Positions 46,248-55,270 are shown, counted from the first letter of the stretch. The stretch is 64,000 nucleotides of DNA from DATAZK01 sp963737695 (GCA_963737695.1 CAVTTQ010000003.1:186001-250000); one strand, 5' to 3'. Notes: generated by a model from the letters alone, not told the origin. Translations and numbers: made by a program.

Positions 46248-47327
46248 ATGAGCGATCGCGCTGACCCTGCCGACCGTGCTGACATCGCGGTTGTGGGCGG
46301 CGGAGTCATCGGCCTTGCCATCGCTTTCCGGCTGGCTACGGCGGGGTTGGGACGCATCAGCGTGTATGACCCCGAGCTGTCCAGCCCGGCTCCGATCCAG
46401 AGCAGCTGGGCGGCAGCCGGCATGTTGGCCCCGGTCACGGAGGTGCACTACGGCGAGGAAGCCCTCCTGACGTTGACACTCGCCTCCCGAGACCGTTGGG
46501 CCGCCTTTGCAGATCAGGTACACAACGCCAGCGGCATCGACCCCGGCTACCGCGTCGAAGGCACCCTGTCCGTCGCGCGCGACGGGGACGATCTCGCCCG
46601 GCTGGAGGAGGTAGCCGTCTTTCAGACCAAGCTCGGCCTCGAGGTCACCCGGCTGCGCGCCGGCGAGGTACGTCAGCTCGAGCCGGCACTCTCGCCCCGG
46701 GTACGCGCCGGCTTCCTGGTCACTGGCGATCACAGCGTCGACAATCGAGCGCTCGTACTAGGACTGCGGCAGGCCTGCCTGCGCGCCGGCGTGGAACTCG
46801 TGCCGCAGCAAGTGCGCGACCTCAGCGAGCTCAACGCCGGCACCGTCGTGGTTGCCGCCGGAGCCGCGAGCGGTCGGCTGGTTCCCGGACTTCCCGTTCG
46901 TCCGGTCAAGGGCCAGCTGCTCCATCTGCGCGGGGAACCGCTGCTGACCCGGACGGTGCGTGGCATCGACACCTACCTGGTGCCGCGGGCCGACGGCCGG
47001 CTGATCGTGGGAGCCACCGTGGAGGAGAAGGGTGACGACCTGACCTCCACAGCCGGCGGTGTCCACGACCTGCTGCGCGCCGCCTACGAACTGCTGCCGG
47101 GGGTGACCGAGCTGGCCTTTACCGAGGCGGTCGTCGGATCCCGCCCCGGGACGGCTGACAACGCTCCGCTGCTCGGCCGTATCGACGAGCGGCTCGTCAT
47201 CGCCACCGGCCACTACCGCAACGGAATCCTGCTCGCACCGGTGACCGCTGACCTCGTGCTCGAGTTGCTGGCGACCGGACGGATGCCGGTTCTCGGCGTC
47301 CCCTTCTCTTCGGATCGGTTCGCATGA
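46248..47327 (+). CDS. thiO: Glycine oxidase ThiO
   Basis: This 359-aa FAD enzyme oxidises glycine to iminoglycolate/dehydroglycine for thiazole formation. Motifs: DIAVVGGGVIGLAIAFRLA (dinucleotide fold, residues 14-33), SSWAAAGMLAPV (typical after the first lobe), ARDGDDLARLEEV, and a C-terminal TADNAPLLGRI and GHYRNGILLAPVTADLV, the DAO-family flavin and substrate segment. ATG 46248 follows GGAG by 7 nt and the TPP aptamer; the frame runs upstream to 46221 inside the riboswitch and is not used. thiS overlaps the stop as ATGA. Confidence 0.93.
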   Translation: MSDRADPADRADIAVVGGGVIGLAIAFRLATAGLGRISVYDPELSSPAPIQSSWAAAGMLAPVTEVHYGEEALLTLTLASRDRWAAFADQVHNASGIDPGYRVEGTLSVARDGDDLARLEEVAVFQTKLGLEVTRLRAGEVRQLEPALSPRVRAGFLVTGDHSVDNRALVLGLRQACLRAGVELVPQQVRDLSELNAGTVVVAAGAASGRLVPGLPVRPVKGQLLHLRGEPLLTRTVRGIDTYLVPRADGRLIVGATVEEKGDDLTSTAGGVHDLLRAAYELLPGVTELAFTEAVVGSRPGTADNAPLLGRIDERLVIATGHYRNGILLAPVTADLVLELLATGRMPVLGVPFSSDRFA

Positions 47328-47530
47328 TCATCACTTTGAACGGTGCGGCGGCCGCTGTGCCGGAGGGAACGTCACTGGAAGGCCTGCTGGTGCGCGGCGG
47401 GCACGAAAGCGGGCAGCGCGGGGTCGCCATTGCCATGAACGGCGAGGTCGTACCCCGTGGAATGTGGCCCCGGCAGCTGGTCTCCGAGGGCGACATGGTG
47501 GAGCTACTGATAGCGACGCAGGGAGGCTGA
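47324..47530 (+). CDS. thiS: Sulfur carrier protein ThiS
   Basis: This 68-aa ubiquitin-like protein ends in the Gly-Gly required for thiocarboxylation (IATQGG). The N-terminal strand IITLNGAAAAVPEGTSLEGLL and VAIAMNGEVVPRGMWP match the family. It delivers sulfur to ThiG. ATG 47324 overlaps the thiO stop by 4 nt, and thiG starts 3 nt after its stop. No thiF or thiI is in the window, so activation relies on a gene elsewhere. Confidence 0.92.
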   Translation: MIITLNGAAAAVPEGTSLEGLLVRGGHESGQRGVAIAMNGEVVPRGMWPRQLVSEGDMVELLIATQGG

Positions 47531-47533
47531 GTC

Positions 47534-48343
47534 ATGGATGACCCTCTCCTGCTCGCGGGTGAGAGCTTCGCCAGCCGGCTGATCCTGGGTACCGGCGGCG
47601 CCTCCAGCATGAGCTCGCTAGAAGCTGCCGTGAAAGCCTCCGGCACGGAGATCGTCACGGTTGCGCTGCGCCGGCTGGATCCTTCGTCCCAGGTCGGCGG
47701 CGGAGTCATGAGTGTGGTCGAGCGCTGCGGTGCCCGGGTGCTTCCGAATACCGCCGGCTGCTACACCGCCCGCGATGCGGTTCTGACGGCTCAGCTGGCC
47801 CGCGAAGCTTTCGAGACGGACTGGGTGAAGCTCGAGGTCATCGGTGACGACCGGACGCTGCTCCCGGATGCGGTCGAGCTGGTGGATGCTGCCGGCCAGC
47901 TCGTCGACGACGGATTCCAGGTGTTCGCCTACACCACCGACGACCCGATTCTCGGTCGGCGATTGGCCGATGCCGGAGTGGCGGCGGTGATGCCGCTGGG
48001 CTCACCGATCGGCAGCGGCGCGGGCATTCGTAACCCCTACAACATCGCCATCATGCGCGAGCTGATCGAGCAGCCACTGATCCTGGACGCCGGCATCGGG
48101 ACCGCCTCGGATGCGGCACTGGCGATGGAACTCGGATGCGACGGCGTGCTGCTCGCCACAGCCGTCACCCGGGCGCAGGAGCCGGCCCTGATGGCCGAGG
48201 CGATGCGCCGAGCAGTCGAGGGTGGCCGGCTCGCCAGACGCGCCGGCCGCATCCCGCAGCGCCTCTACGCGCAGGCGTCGACCCCCACTCTTGGACTCGC
48301 CGACCTGTCAGGCTCCCGGACCAGCGATAGCGGGGTTGACTGA
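47534..48343 (+). CDS. thiG: Thiazole synthase ThiG
   Basis: The 269-aa TIM-barrel enzyme builds the thiazole ring from 1-deoxyxylulose-5-phosphate, ThiS-thiocarboxylate and dehydroglycine. Motifs: SRLILGTGGASSMSSLEAAV, RLDPSSQVGGGVMSVV-type loop, TDWVKLEVIGDDRTLLPD with the Schiff-base Lys99, AAVMPLGSPIGSGAGIRNPYNI and DAGIGTASDAALAMELGCDGVLL. The last 25 residues are Ser/Thr-rich and beyond the usual end. It completes the TPP-controlled thiO-thiS-thiG unit; murB starts 4 nt downstream and may be cotranscribed. Confidence 0.95.
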   Translation: MDDPLLLAGESFASRLILGTGGASSMSSLEAAVKASGTEIVTVALRRLDPSSQVGGGVMSVVERCGARVLPNTAGCYTARDAVLTAQLAREAFETDWVKLEVIGDDRTLLPDAVELVDAAGQLVDDGFQVFAYTTDDPILGRRLADAGVAAVMPLGSPIGSGAGIRNPYNIAIMRELIEQPLILDAGIGTASDAALAMELGCDGVLLATAVTRAQEPALMAEAMRRAVEGGRLARRAGRIPQRLYAQASTPTLGLADLSGSRTSDSGVD

Positions 48344-48347
48344 TCGG

Positions 48348-49394
48348 GTGCCGATCAGTTCTGCTGTCCCGCTGGCCGACCTGACCACCATCGGTGTGGG
48401 TGGGCCTGCGCGCCGGCTGCTCGAGGTCGATTCGACGGTGGCTCTGGTGGCCGCCGTGCGCGACGCCGACACGAACAGTGAACCGGTACTGCTGCTCGGC
48501 GGCGGCAGCAACGTGGTCGTGCCCGACGACGGCTTCCCCGGGCTGGTCGTCCTGATTCGCACCAGCGGGATCACCCGCCGCGGGACAAGCCTGACCGCGG
48601 CCGCCGGCCAACCCTGGGACGCACTCGTCAGCTACGCGATCTCCCATCAGTTGGCCGGCATCGAGTGCCTCGCAGGAATCCCCGGGCTGGTCGGAGCCAC
48701 GCCGATCCAGAACGTCGGCGCCTACGGCCAAGAGGTCAGCGAAGTCATCCAACGGGTGAGCGCCTACGACCGCCGCGATGGTGCCGTACGCGACCTGGCC
48801 GGCGACGAATGTGGCTTCGGATACCGCACCAGCCGGTTCAAATCCGAGCCCGGCAGATGGGTCGTCACCGAAGTCGAATTCCGTTTGCGCGAGACCGCGC
48901 AAAGTGGCCCGCTGCGCTATGGGGAACTCTCTCGTGCGTTGGACCTCACACCTGAAGCCACCGCGCCGTTGGAGGCGGTCCGCTCAGCGGTGCTGCAGCT
49001 GCGCCGACGCAAGGGCATGGTGCTGGACCCCACCGACCCCGACACCGCGAGTTGCGGATCCTTCTTCACCAACCCGGTGCTGGACGCGGATGCATATCGC
49101 CAACTGTCCGCCCGGGTGGCAGCAGATGTCCCGCGGTTCACCGAGCCGGATGGCCGCTTCAAGGTGCCCGCTGCCTGGTTGATCGAATGGGCCGGTTTCG
49201 TCAAGGGTTTCGGCGCCGAGGTCGGGCACGGCAGGGCACGATTGTCGTCCAAGCACCCGCTGGCCATCACCAACCGGGGCGGCGCGAGTGCCGCCGAAAT
49301 CCTCACGCTGGCCCGGGTGGTTCGTGACGGTGTTCGGGACCAGCTCGGCGTGGTCCTCGTCAACGAGCCGGTACTGATCGGCGCGCAGCTCTAA
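48348..49394 (+). CDS. murB: UDP-N-acetylenolpyruvoylglucosamine reductase
   Basis: The 348-aa FAD enzyme reduces UDP-GlcNAc-enolpyruvate to UDP-MurNAc in cell-wall synthesis. FAD motifs: TIGVGGPARRLLEVDS and LLGGGSNVVVPDDGFPGLVV. Active-site parts include GIECLAGIPGLVGATPIQNVGAYGQEV, GYRTSRFKSE and RRKGMVLDPTDPDTASCGSFFTNPVL, with the Ser of CGSFFTNP as the proton donor. It is the type I form. GTG 48348 is chosen; the frame is open upstream through thiG. A link to the thiamine genes is only positional. It converges on the CPBP gene with the stops overlapping by 3 bases. Confidence 0.95.
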   Translation: MPISSAVPLADLTTIGVGGPARRLLEVDSTVALVAAVRDADTNSEPVLLLGGGSNVVVPDDGFPGLVVLIRTSGITRRGTSLTAAAGQPWDALVSYAISHQLAGIECLAGIPGLVGATPIQNVGAYGQEVSEVIQRVSAYDRRDGAVRDLAGDECGFGYRTSRFKSEPGRWVVTEVEFRLRETAQSGPLRYGELSRALDLTPEATAPLEAVRSAVLQLRRRKGMVLDPTDPDTASCGSFFTNPVLDADAYRQLSARVAADVPRFTEPDGRFKVPAAWLIEWAGFVKGFGAEVGHGRARLSSKHPLAITNRGGASAAEILTLARVVRDGVRDQLGVVLVNEPVLIGAQL

Positions 49395-50056
49395 CGGGGC
49401 AGCAGGAAGATCATGAGGGTTGACCACACGACATGGGTGGTCGCAGACGCCAGGATCCCCCGGCTGGCCCGCCGCTCCATCGCGAAGAGGGCACCCATCA
49501 GCGCAGCGGCGAATACCAGCATGGCGTTGCCGGAAGCAGCCGTCACCAGGACGTAGCAGATGGTCGAATACAGCGCCGGACGCCGATCGGCGAAAGCACC
49601 GTAGAGGGCGCCGCGGAAGAAGACCTCCTCGGCGACGCCGTTGACCACGGTGATCGCGACCACCAAAGCGCGCGAGCCGTGATCGGCGCGGGCGATGACG
49701 TCGTCGACAGCGTGATGCAGCGTCGGAATCCAGCTGACCGCCTCGGCGCCGATAGCAAAGACGGCAAACGCGAGCAGTCCCAGCAGCGCCGGCGCGATGA
49801 CCTCCCGGCGTGGACCCAGGTGCACCGGTCCCGACAGCAAGCCCCCGACCAGCCACACCCCCGCGAGCACGCCCGCCAGCACGTAGAACCCGGTGCTGCC
49901 GGCCGGACGGCTGAAGGCGAGCCCGAGCAAGACCGTGCCGACCACGAGCGTGAGGACGACGACGACGCGTCGACGACGTTGGGCGGCCGACGTGTCATCG
50001 GGTGGGGACTCGACAGCGGGCTCGACCAGATTTCGTACCAGCTCAGGAAGGTGCAC
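49391..50056 (-). CDS. CPBP-family intramembrane metalloprotease
   Basis: This 221-aa membrane protein has about six helices (VVVLTLVVGTVLLGLAF, FYVLAGVLAGVWLVGGLL, and others) and the CPBP active site: NGVAEEVFFRGALYGAF with the EE motif and a later His in ATTHVVWSTLMIF. The family cleaves transmembrane peptides or processes lipids; bacteriocin-immunity roles are known for some members, and the substrate here is unknown. The GTG start at 50056 overlaps the end of the epimerase-like gene by 14 nt. Confidence 0.83.
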   Translation of the reverse strand: MHLPELVRNLVEPAVESPPDDTSAAQRRRRVVVVLTLVVGTVLLGLAFSRPAGSTGFYVLAGVLAGVWLVGGLLSGPVHLGPRREVIAPALLGLLAFAVFAIGAEAVSWIPTLHHAVDDVIARADHGSRALVVAITVVNGVAEEVFFRGALYGAFADRRPALYSTICYVLVTAASGNAMLVFAAALMGALFAMERRASRGILASATTHVVWSTLMIFLLPR

Positions 50057-50939
50057 TCGTCGCCTCGCGCTCGGCCAAAGCCTGGCGCACCGCCTCGTCG
50101 AAAGGTGTTGGCTCCCAATCGACCATCCGGCTAAGGGAGTCGTCGTGCACGATCACCTCGTTGCTCATCGATCCGACGAGGTTACGAGCGGTCTGCAGAT
50201 CGACGGTGGTGACCAGCGCCAGCCAGAGCGAGGAGAGCTTGGGTGTGAGCAGCGGGACCGGAACGACGAGAAGGGGTCGATGGCTGACCCGGGCCACCCG
50301 GTGCATCGCCTTCTCGTAGGTGATGACTTCCGGTCCACCGATCTCGAAGACACCTCCGACGGTCTCGCTCAACTCCAGCACCGAGCACAGGTAGCGCACC
50401 ACGTCGTCGATACCTACGGGCTGCGCTTTGGTCCGCACCCATCGCGGCGTAATCATGACCGGCAGGTGGAAAACGAGTTCGCGCATGAGCTCCCATGAGA
50501 CCCCGGCATTGCCGATGATCACTCCCGCCCGAATGGTGGTCACGGGGACCCCTGCTGCGCCGAGCAGCTCCTCCACCTCCTGTCGGCTCTTGAGGTGCTC
50601 GGAAAGTTCGTCGCCGTCCGCTCCGAGGCCGCCCAGGTAGATGATTCGCCCGACACCTGCTTGCGCAGCGGCGTCACCGAACGTGCGAGCGCCGTCGGCG
50701 TCCTTGTCCGCAAAGTCCGCGCTGTCCAACGAATGGACCAGGTAATAGGCGACCTCGGCCCCGGCAAGCGCGGTCGTCAGTGCGTCGTGGTCGGCGACAT
50801 CGCCGCCCACCGCAGTGGCGGGACCGTCGTAATCCTCGGGGTTTCGCGTCAGTGCGATGACGTCGTGTCCGGCCTCCGACAGCGCGCGGACGAGCCGTGA
50901 GCCGACGAAACCGGTGGCACCTGCAACGAGCACCTTCAT
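50043..50939 (-). CDS. NAD(P)-binding SDR-type epimerase-like protein
   Basis: This 298-aa atypical SDR starts MKVLVAGATGFVGSRLV, the nucleotide loop of the NmrA/complex-I 39-kDa-like family. The active-site Tyr is in the loop after SLD (YYLVHSLDS) and the usual YxxxK is not convincing, so catalysis is doubtful. The C-terminal half has two hydrophobic stretches (LLVVPVPLLTPKLSSLWLALVTTVDL). Members regulate or reduce quinones, or process envelope lipids. TATGAC lies 6 nt before the ATG, a near-match to the leaderless element. Confidence 0.75.
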   Translation of the reverse strand: MKVLVAGATGFVGSRLVRALSEAGHDVIALTRNPEDYDGPATAVGGDVADHDALTTALAGAEVAYYLVHSLDSADFADKDADGARTFGDAAAQAGVGRIIYLGGLGADGDELSEHLKSRQEVEELLGAAGVPVTTIRAGVIIGNAGVSWELMRELVFHLPVMITPRWVRTKAQPVGIDDVVRYLCSVLELSETVGGVFEIGGPEVITYEKAMHRVARVSHRPLLVVPVPLLTPKLSSLWLALVTTVDLQTARNLVGSMSNEVIVHDDSLSRMVDWEPTPFDEAVRQALAEREATSAPS

Positions 50940-51041
50940 ATGCAGGTCATACCCGCGCCAGGGTCTTTAGAGCCACCTGCGGGGACCAGTCTCACTAGCC
51001 GGGACCGGCCCACGCCGTCACCGGCTTGCCAATTTCGAGAG

Positions 51042-51476
51042 TTACGCCGCCGCCGCGTAATGGAGCCGGAACGTGTTGGCGGCCGCTGAGCTGATGATCG
51101 TCGCGGCCTGGAAGGAGCCGGCGACCTCGGCGACCCAGAGCCCGTAGTGGTCGCTCACCACGGGGACGACGCGACGTGCCCGCAGGCTGGCAAAGCGCAC
51201 TTCGATCGGCTCATTCGACCCACCCGCGCCGAACGCCAGAGCCCAGGACTTCCCTGCCGGACCCAGCCGTCCGAACCATCCGCTCACGCTCGGCTCGAGC
51301 TCGCAGCTGGCTTCATCGAGCCATCGTCCGCCGGGCCCGTACAGCTGTCCGACCCGCGAGCCGTCAGGCAGGTCCAGTACGCGCAGCCGGCATCCCGAAA
51401 GCGGCAGCACGTGATCAATCGGCTGGTTGAGTGGCTCGGACGAGATGATTGCCATGACCCAGTTGTCTCGCCCCAT
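51042..51476 (-). CDS. Hypothetical protein upstream of dnaB
   Basis: I do not recognise this protein of about 144 aa. It has beta-rich segments (CRLRVLDLPDGSRVGQLYGPGG, IEVRFASLRARRVVPVVSDHYGLWVAEV) and no membrane helix or signal peptide. The frame is open upstream to 51611, but codon third positions there are AT-richer, so I treat the upstream part as non-coding. ATG 51476 and ATG 51455 are both possible. It is divergent from dnaB with the DnaA-box region between. Confidence 0.5.
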   Translation of the reverse strand: MGRDNWVMAIISSEPLNQPIDHVLPLSGCRLRVLDLPDGSRVGQLYGPGGRWLDEASCELEPSVSGWFGRLGPAGKSWALAFGAGGSNEPIEVRFASLRARRVVPVVSDHYGLWVAEVAGSFQAATIISSAAANTFRLHYAAAA

Positions 51477-51591
51477 GCTGTGCCTGGCCTGCCGTGAACC
51501 TGGATACTTGCTGAGAGGCAAGTAAATCTTTCCCAACCTGCGTACAACGACCGGCGCAACGCTTCCGACACCCGGCGAACGCCAAATTTCT

Positions 51592-51720
51592 TTGTCCACA
51601 ACTGTGCACATGTCTGTGGATGACGCCTACCTGGGGCTTGGGAGCCCGTTGGGTTGGCAACGGTTTGGTAAACGGTGCGCTTCCACCGCCTATCCACAGC
51701 CTTATCGAAGCTTTCCCACA
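51592..51720. promoter_or_regulatory. Cluster of DnaA-box-like sites upstream of dnaB
   Basis: Within 130 bp lie TTGTCCACA (51592-51600, a consensus actinobacterial DnaA box), TCATCCACA on the minus strand (51615-51623, one mismatch to TTATCCACA), CTATCCACA (51690-51698, one mismatch) and TTTCCCACA (51712-51720, two mismatches). They fill most of the gap between the hypothetical gene and dnaB (start 51819). DnaA control of dnaB or a secondary DnaA-binding locus is inferred. Confidence 0.7.
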
Positions 51721-51818
51721 CCGAATCCCCAGTGTCATCAACAAGGGTGCCCAACACCCCTTCGGCGAGTCGCCTTTTCTGTCGTACGCGTGGCGTACAC
51801 CTGAGTCATCGGGTCCTC

Positions 51819-53294
51819 ATGTCACATGTTCCGGCGTCGCCCGCTTCGGCAGCGGTGCCGGCCGAATCCGACTTTGACGGGGGTGGTGGTTCGGTGTCGG
51901 TGACGACCATCGATCGCGGTGCACGGTCTGGTGGTTCCAACGGCGGCGGCCCGGGAGCCGGCGGTCCACCTGAATTCGATCGGACGCCTCCGCAAGACGT
52001 CGCCGCAGAGCAGGGCGTCCTGGGTGGGATGTTGCTGTCCAAGGACGCGATCGCTGACGTGGTCGAGATCATCCGGGTCACCGATTTCTACCGGCCCGCC
52101 CACGCCACCGTCTTCGAGATCGCGACCGAGCTCTACAGCAAGGGTGAGCCGGCCGACACCCTCAGCGTCTCCGCCGAGCTGCACCGCCAAGGGCTCCTCG
52201 ACAAGATCGGCGGCGCCCCTTACCTCCACACGCTGATCGAATCCGTGCCCACGGCAGCGAACGCCGGCTACTACGCGCAGATCGTCGCCGAGAAGGCAGT
52301 GCGCCGGCGACTGGTGGAAGCCGGGATGCGGGTGACCCAGCTCGGCTACAACGAGTCATCCGAAGTCGAGGATGCGGTCGACCGGGCGCAGGCCGAGGTC
52401 TTCGCGGTCACGGAGCGGCGCACGGCGGATGACTTCACCGTGCTCGAGCAGCTCATTAACCCGACCCTGGAAGAGATCGAGTCGATCGCTAACCGCGACG
52501 GCACCCTCACCGGAGTCCCCACCGGTTTCGCGGATCTGGACTCCATCACTAACGGCTTGCACCCGGGTCAGCTCGTCGTCGTGGCGGCCAGGCCGGCCAT
52601 GGGTAAGAGCACCCTGGCGCTCGACTTCGCGCGGGCAGCCAGCATCAAGCACGGTCAGGCTTCTGTCGTCTTCTCTCTGGAGATGAGCCGCACCGAGATC
52701 GTCATGCGGCTGCTGTCGGCGGAGTCGCGGGTCCACCTGCAAAACATGCGGTCGGGGAAGATGACCGACGACGACTGGGCCCGCCTCGCCCAGCGCATCG
52801 GGGAGGTCACCAGCGCTCCGCTTTTCATCGACGACTCCCCCCACGTCACGATGATGGAGCTGCGCGCCAAGTGCCGCCGGCTCAAGCAGCGTCACGATCT
52901 GAAACTGGTCGTGGTCGATTACCTGCAGCTGATGACCCCCAGCAAGCGGCTCGACAGTCGCCAGCAGGAAGTCAGCGAGATGAGCCGGTCACTCAAGCTG
53001 CTGGCAAAGGAGATCGGCGTGCCGGTCGTGGCCCTCTCCCAGCTGAACCGGGCCGCCGAAAACCGGGCCGACAAGAAGCCGCAGCTCTCCGACCTTCGCG
53101 AGTCCGGAGCCATCGAGCAGGACGCCGACCTCGTCGTGCTGCTGCACCGCGAAGACATGTACGAGCCGGAATCGGCCCGCGCCGGGGAGGCCGACTTCAT
53201 CGTGGCCAAGCAGCGCAACGGCCCCACCGGCGTTGTCACTGTCGCCTTCCAGGGCCACTACAGCCGTTTCGTCGACATGCGGCGCGACGGCTGA
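51819..53294 (+). CDS. dnaB: Replicative DNA helicase DnaB
   Basis: The 491-aa hexameric helicase opens the replication fork. The N-terminal domain starts after a Gly/Ser-rich stretch with PPQDVAAEQGVLGGMLLSKDAI. The RecA-like motor has Walker A in VVVAARPAMGKSTLALDFA, FSLEMSRTEIVMRLL (H1a), a Walker B-like KLVVVDYLQLM, and GVPVVALSQLNRAAE with the sensor region. No intein interrupts it, unlike some mycobacterial DnaB genes. ATG 51819 is preferred; the frame is open upstream through the DnaA-box region. It lies apart from rplI-rpsR-ssb, its usual partners, which are 10 kb away on the opposite strand. Confidence 0.95.
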   Translation: MSHVPASPASAAVPAESDFDGGGGSVSVTTIDRGARSGGSNGGGPGAGGPPEFDRTPPQDVAAEQGVLGGMLLSKDAIADVVEIIRVTDFYRPAHATVFEIATELYSKGEPADTLSVSAELHRQGLLDKIGGAPYLHTLIESVPTAANAGYYAQIVAEKAVRRRLVEAGMRVTQLGYNESSEVEDAVDRAQAEVFAVTERRTADDFTVLEQLINPTLEEIESIANRDGTLTGVPTGFADLDSITNGLHPGQLVVVAARPAMGKSTLALDFARAASIKHGQASVVFSLEMSRTEIVMRLLSAESRVHLQNMRSGKMTDDDWARLAQRIGEVTSAPLFIDDSPHVTMMELRAKCRRLKQRHDLKLVVVDYLQLMTPSKRLDSRQQEVSEMSRSLKLLAKEIGVPVVALSQLNRAAENRADKKPQLSDLRESGAIEQDADLVVLLHREDMYEPESARAGEADFIVAKQRNGPTGVVTVAFQGHYSRFVDMRRDG

Positions 53295-53330
53295 CCCGAC
53301 CCCGCTGACCCCACCGGTCCAAGCGCAGGC

Positions 53331-54809
53331 TCAGCCGGCCGCACCTTCGGGAGCAATCCCGATGCCCGGCGCCGGCGATTTGCCCTTGCCCTTGCCTTTC
53401 AATTGAGCCTTGCGGGCCCGATGCTCGATGTACTGCATCACCAGGGGCGGCGAGGTCAAAACGGCGGTGGCCGTGAAGAGCAGCAGCACGTACGTCACCG
53501 TGTTGCCGGTCTTGAGCTGACTGGGTGGCACGAAGCCGAGCAGAAACGCCACCACGCAGCCCGCCAACCCGACCCCGCACACGACCCAGACGCCGATCTT
53601 TCCGCCTGGTATGCGATACGGGCGTGGGGTGTCGGGCTGCGTGTAGCGCAGCCGAATCACGGAGGCAAACATCAGCCCGTACATGATGATCACGATCTGC
53701 GCCGTGACCGCCGACAGCATCCAGTAGGACGTAGACACGCTGGGCACGATCAGGAAGAGCAGCGCGAAGATCGTCCCCCCGATGCCTTGAATGACCAGCG
53801 ACGCGACCGGGACCCCGTTGGCATTCTCCCGGCCAAGGATTCCCGGGGCATAGCCCTGGTGGGCGACGGCCGACATTCCGCGCGCCGGGCCCAGGATCCA
53901 TGGAGTCAGGTGAGCGATGCCTCCGACGGCGATGAGAATGGCGAGCGGTGGGACCAGCCACCCGACATGGAAGAGGTCCAGCACGCTCTTGAAGAGCTGC
54001 ATGGTGCCCGAGACGAGGCCGATCTCCTTCTGCGGCAGCACGATGGCCATGAAGAGTGACCCGAGCACCGAGAACACCACGATGATGGCGACGGCGAGGG
54101 CAATGGACCGGGGTATGTCGCGCCCTGGATTGCGGGTGTCCCGGGCGTGGAAACCGGCCATTTCCATTCCGGCGAAGAGCAGGATGATGCCGCCGAGGAA
54201 CGCCAGATTGCCCAGGTGCAGATTCGGGTTGAGCGCCGCCGCGGAGAAGGGGATCTGCGACGTGTCACCGCGCGCCAGGTAAGCGATTCCGAGCACCACG
54301 ACGAGGATGGCCGGGAAGATCGAGCCGGCGATGGTGCCGACGGAACCCACGAGTGACGACGCCTTGACGCCCCGGAAGTTGAGGATCGTCGTCGCCCAGA
54401 AGAAGACCAGCATGACGATGACCAGATAGGTCGAGTTGTTGGCCAGGTTCGGATTGATCGCGTACGCCAGCGTGGCCGCCATGAACGACAGCACGGTCGG
54501 AAACCAGGCGAGGTTCTCGGAGTAGTCGCACCACACCGCGATGAAGCCGGTACGGCCGCCGAACGCCTCCTTGACCCAGGCGAAGACGCCGCCGTCCTTG
54601 CTCCAGCCGGTGCCCAGCTCAGCCGCGACCATCGCAATCGGGATGAGGAAGACCACGATGGAGATGGCAAAAAGAGCGAGCATCGCCCAGCCGTACTCGG
54701 CCATCACGGGCAGGTTGCGCACGCTCACGATGGCCGCCACGTTGATCATCGCGAGCGCGCCGACTCCTAGGCCGACCTTGCTCCGCTTGCCGCCACCGTG
54801 CGATATCAC
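53331..54809 (-). CDS. Amino-acid permease (APC superfamily)
   Basis: This 492-aa transporter has 12 predicted transmembrane helices. The N-terminal GVGALAMINVAAIVSVRNLP and later AELGTGWSKDGGVFAWVKEAFG are characteristic of the glutamate:GABA antiporter-like subfamily (the GadC/YjeM group), and LNFRGVKASSLVGSVGT supports it. A basic and Gly-rich tail (KAQLKGKGKGKSP) is cytosolic. Substrate is not fixed by sequence; acid-resistance exchange is one option. The start overlaps the small membrane-anchored gene by 4 nt (ATGA), so the two are coupled. Confidence 0.83.
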   Translation of the reverse strand: MISHGGGKRSKVGLGVGALAMINVAAIVSVRNLPVMAEYGWAMLALFAISIVVFLIPIAMVAAELGTGWSKDGGVFAWVKEAFGGRTGFIAVWCDYSENLAWFPTVLSFMAATLAYAINPNLANNSTYLVIVMLVFFWATTILNFRGVKASSLVGSVGTIAGSIFPAILVVVLGIAYLARGDTSQIPFSAAALNPNLHLGNLAFLGGIILLFAGMEMAGFHARDTRNPGRDIPRSIALAVAIIVVFSVLGSLFMAIVLPQKEIGLVSGTMQLFKSVLDLFHVGWLVPPLAILIAVGGIAHLTPWILGPARGMSAVAHQGYAPGILGRENANGVPVASLVIQGIGGTIFALLFLIVPSVSTSYWMLSAVTAQIVIIMYGLMFASVIRLRYTQPDTPRPYRIPGGKIGVWVVCGVGLAGCVVAFLLGFVPPSQLKTGNTVTYVLLLFTATAVLTSPPLVMQYIEHRARKAQLKGKGKGKSPAPGIGIAPEGAAG

Positions 54810-55270
54810 TGTGCTCCCACCGACTCGAGCGCGTCGGCCATCCGATCGCGCACTGCTGTGCCCCCGCTTGCGTCATCCGCCTGCAGGTAGAGCGTGTAGT
54901 GGTGCCAGGTGTAGACGACGCCGTAATTGCGCTGCTTTTCCTGGCTTTCCGCGTCGCGCGCGGCCGCGTCCCGATCATTCCGGCTGCTGTAGGCGTTGAT
55001 CTGGAGGTTGGTCGGCTTACCGCATCCGCCGGGAAGCGCCACGGCCAGCACTTCGACCGTGGTCGAGCCGTCCTTCTCCCCCGACGGCTCGGGACCAGTG
55101 GTCGAGCAGATCGTCAGACCCTTCGCCTCCAGAGCCTTGCGCAGATCGGCGACCGAGCCCTGATGGAAATCGTCACGTCCCGTCCCGGCGAAGACCACAG
55201 CGATGACCACGACCACCGCCAGCGCGACCACGGCGCTCACCGCCGACAACACGGTCGCGCGCCGGCTCAT
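54806..55270 (-). CDS. Membrane-anchored hypothetical protein paired with the permease
   Basis: This 154-aa protein has one N-terminal helix (ATVLSAVSAVVALAVVVVIAVVF) and an extracytoplasmic domain with two Cys (LTICSTTGPEP and LPGGCGKPTN), which could form a disulfide, and TWHHYTLYLQ near the end. The fold is not recognised. ATG 55270 is preferred because GGAGGGG lies 7 nt upstream; 55291 is the longer alternative. The ATGA overlap with the permease suggests a shared job, but the role is unknown. Confidence 0.6.
   Translation of the reverse strand: MSRRATVLSAVSAVVALAVVVVIAVVFAGTGRDDFHQGSVADLRKALEAKGLTICSTTGPEPSGEKDGSTTVEVLAVALPGGCGKPTNLQINAYSSRNDRDAAARDAESQEKQRNYGVVYTWHHYTLYLQADDASGGTAVRDRMADALESVGAQ

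Noticed and set aside
51592..51720. Chromosomal replication origin
   Set aside because: Boxes are few, no dnaA or dnaN gene is near and no AT-rich unwinding stretch is seen; a DnaA-regulated promoter is more likely.
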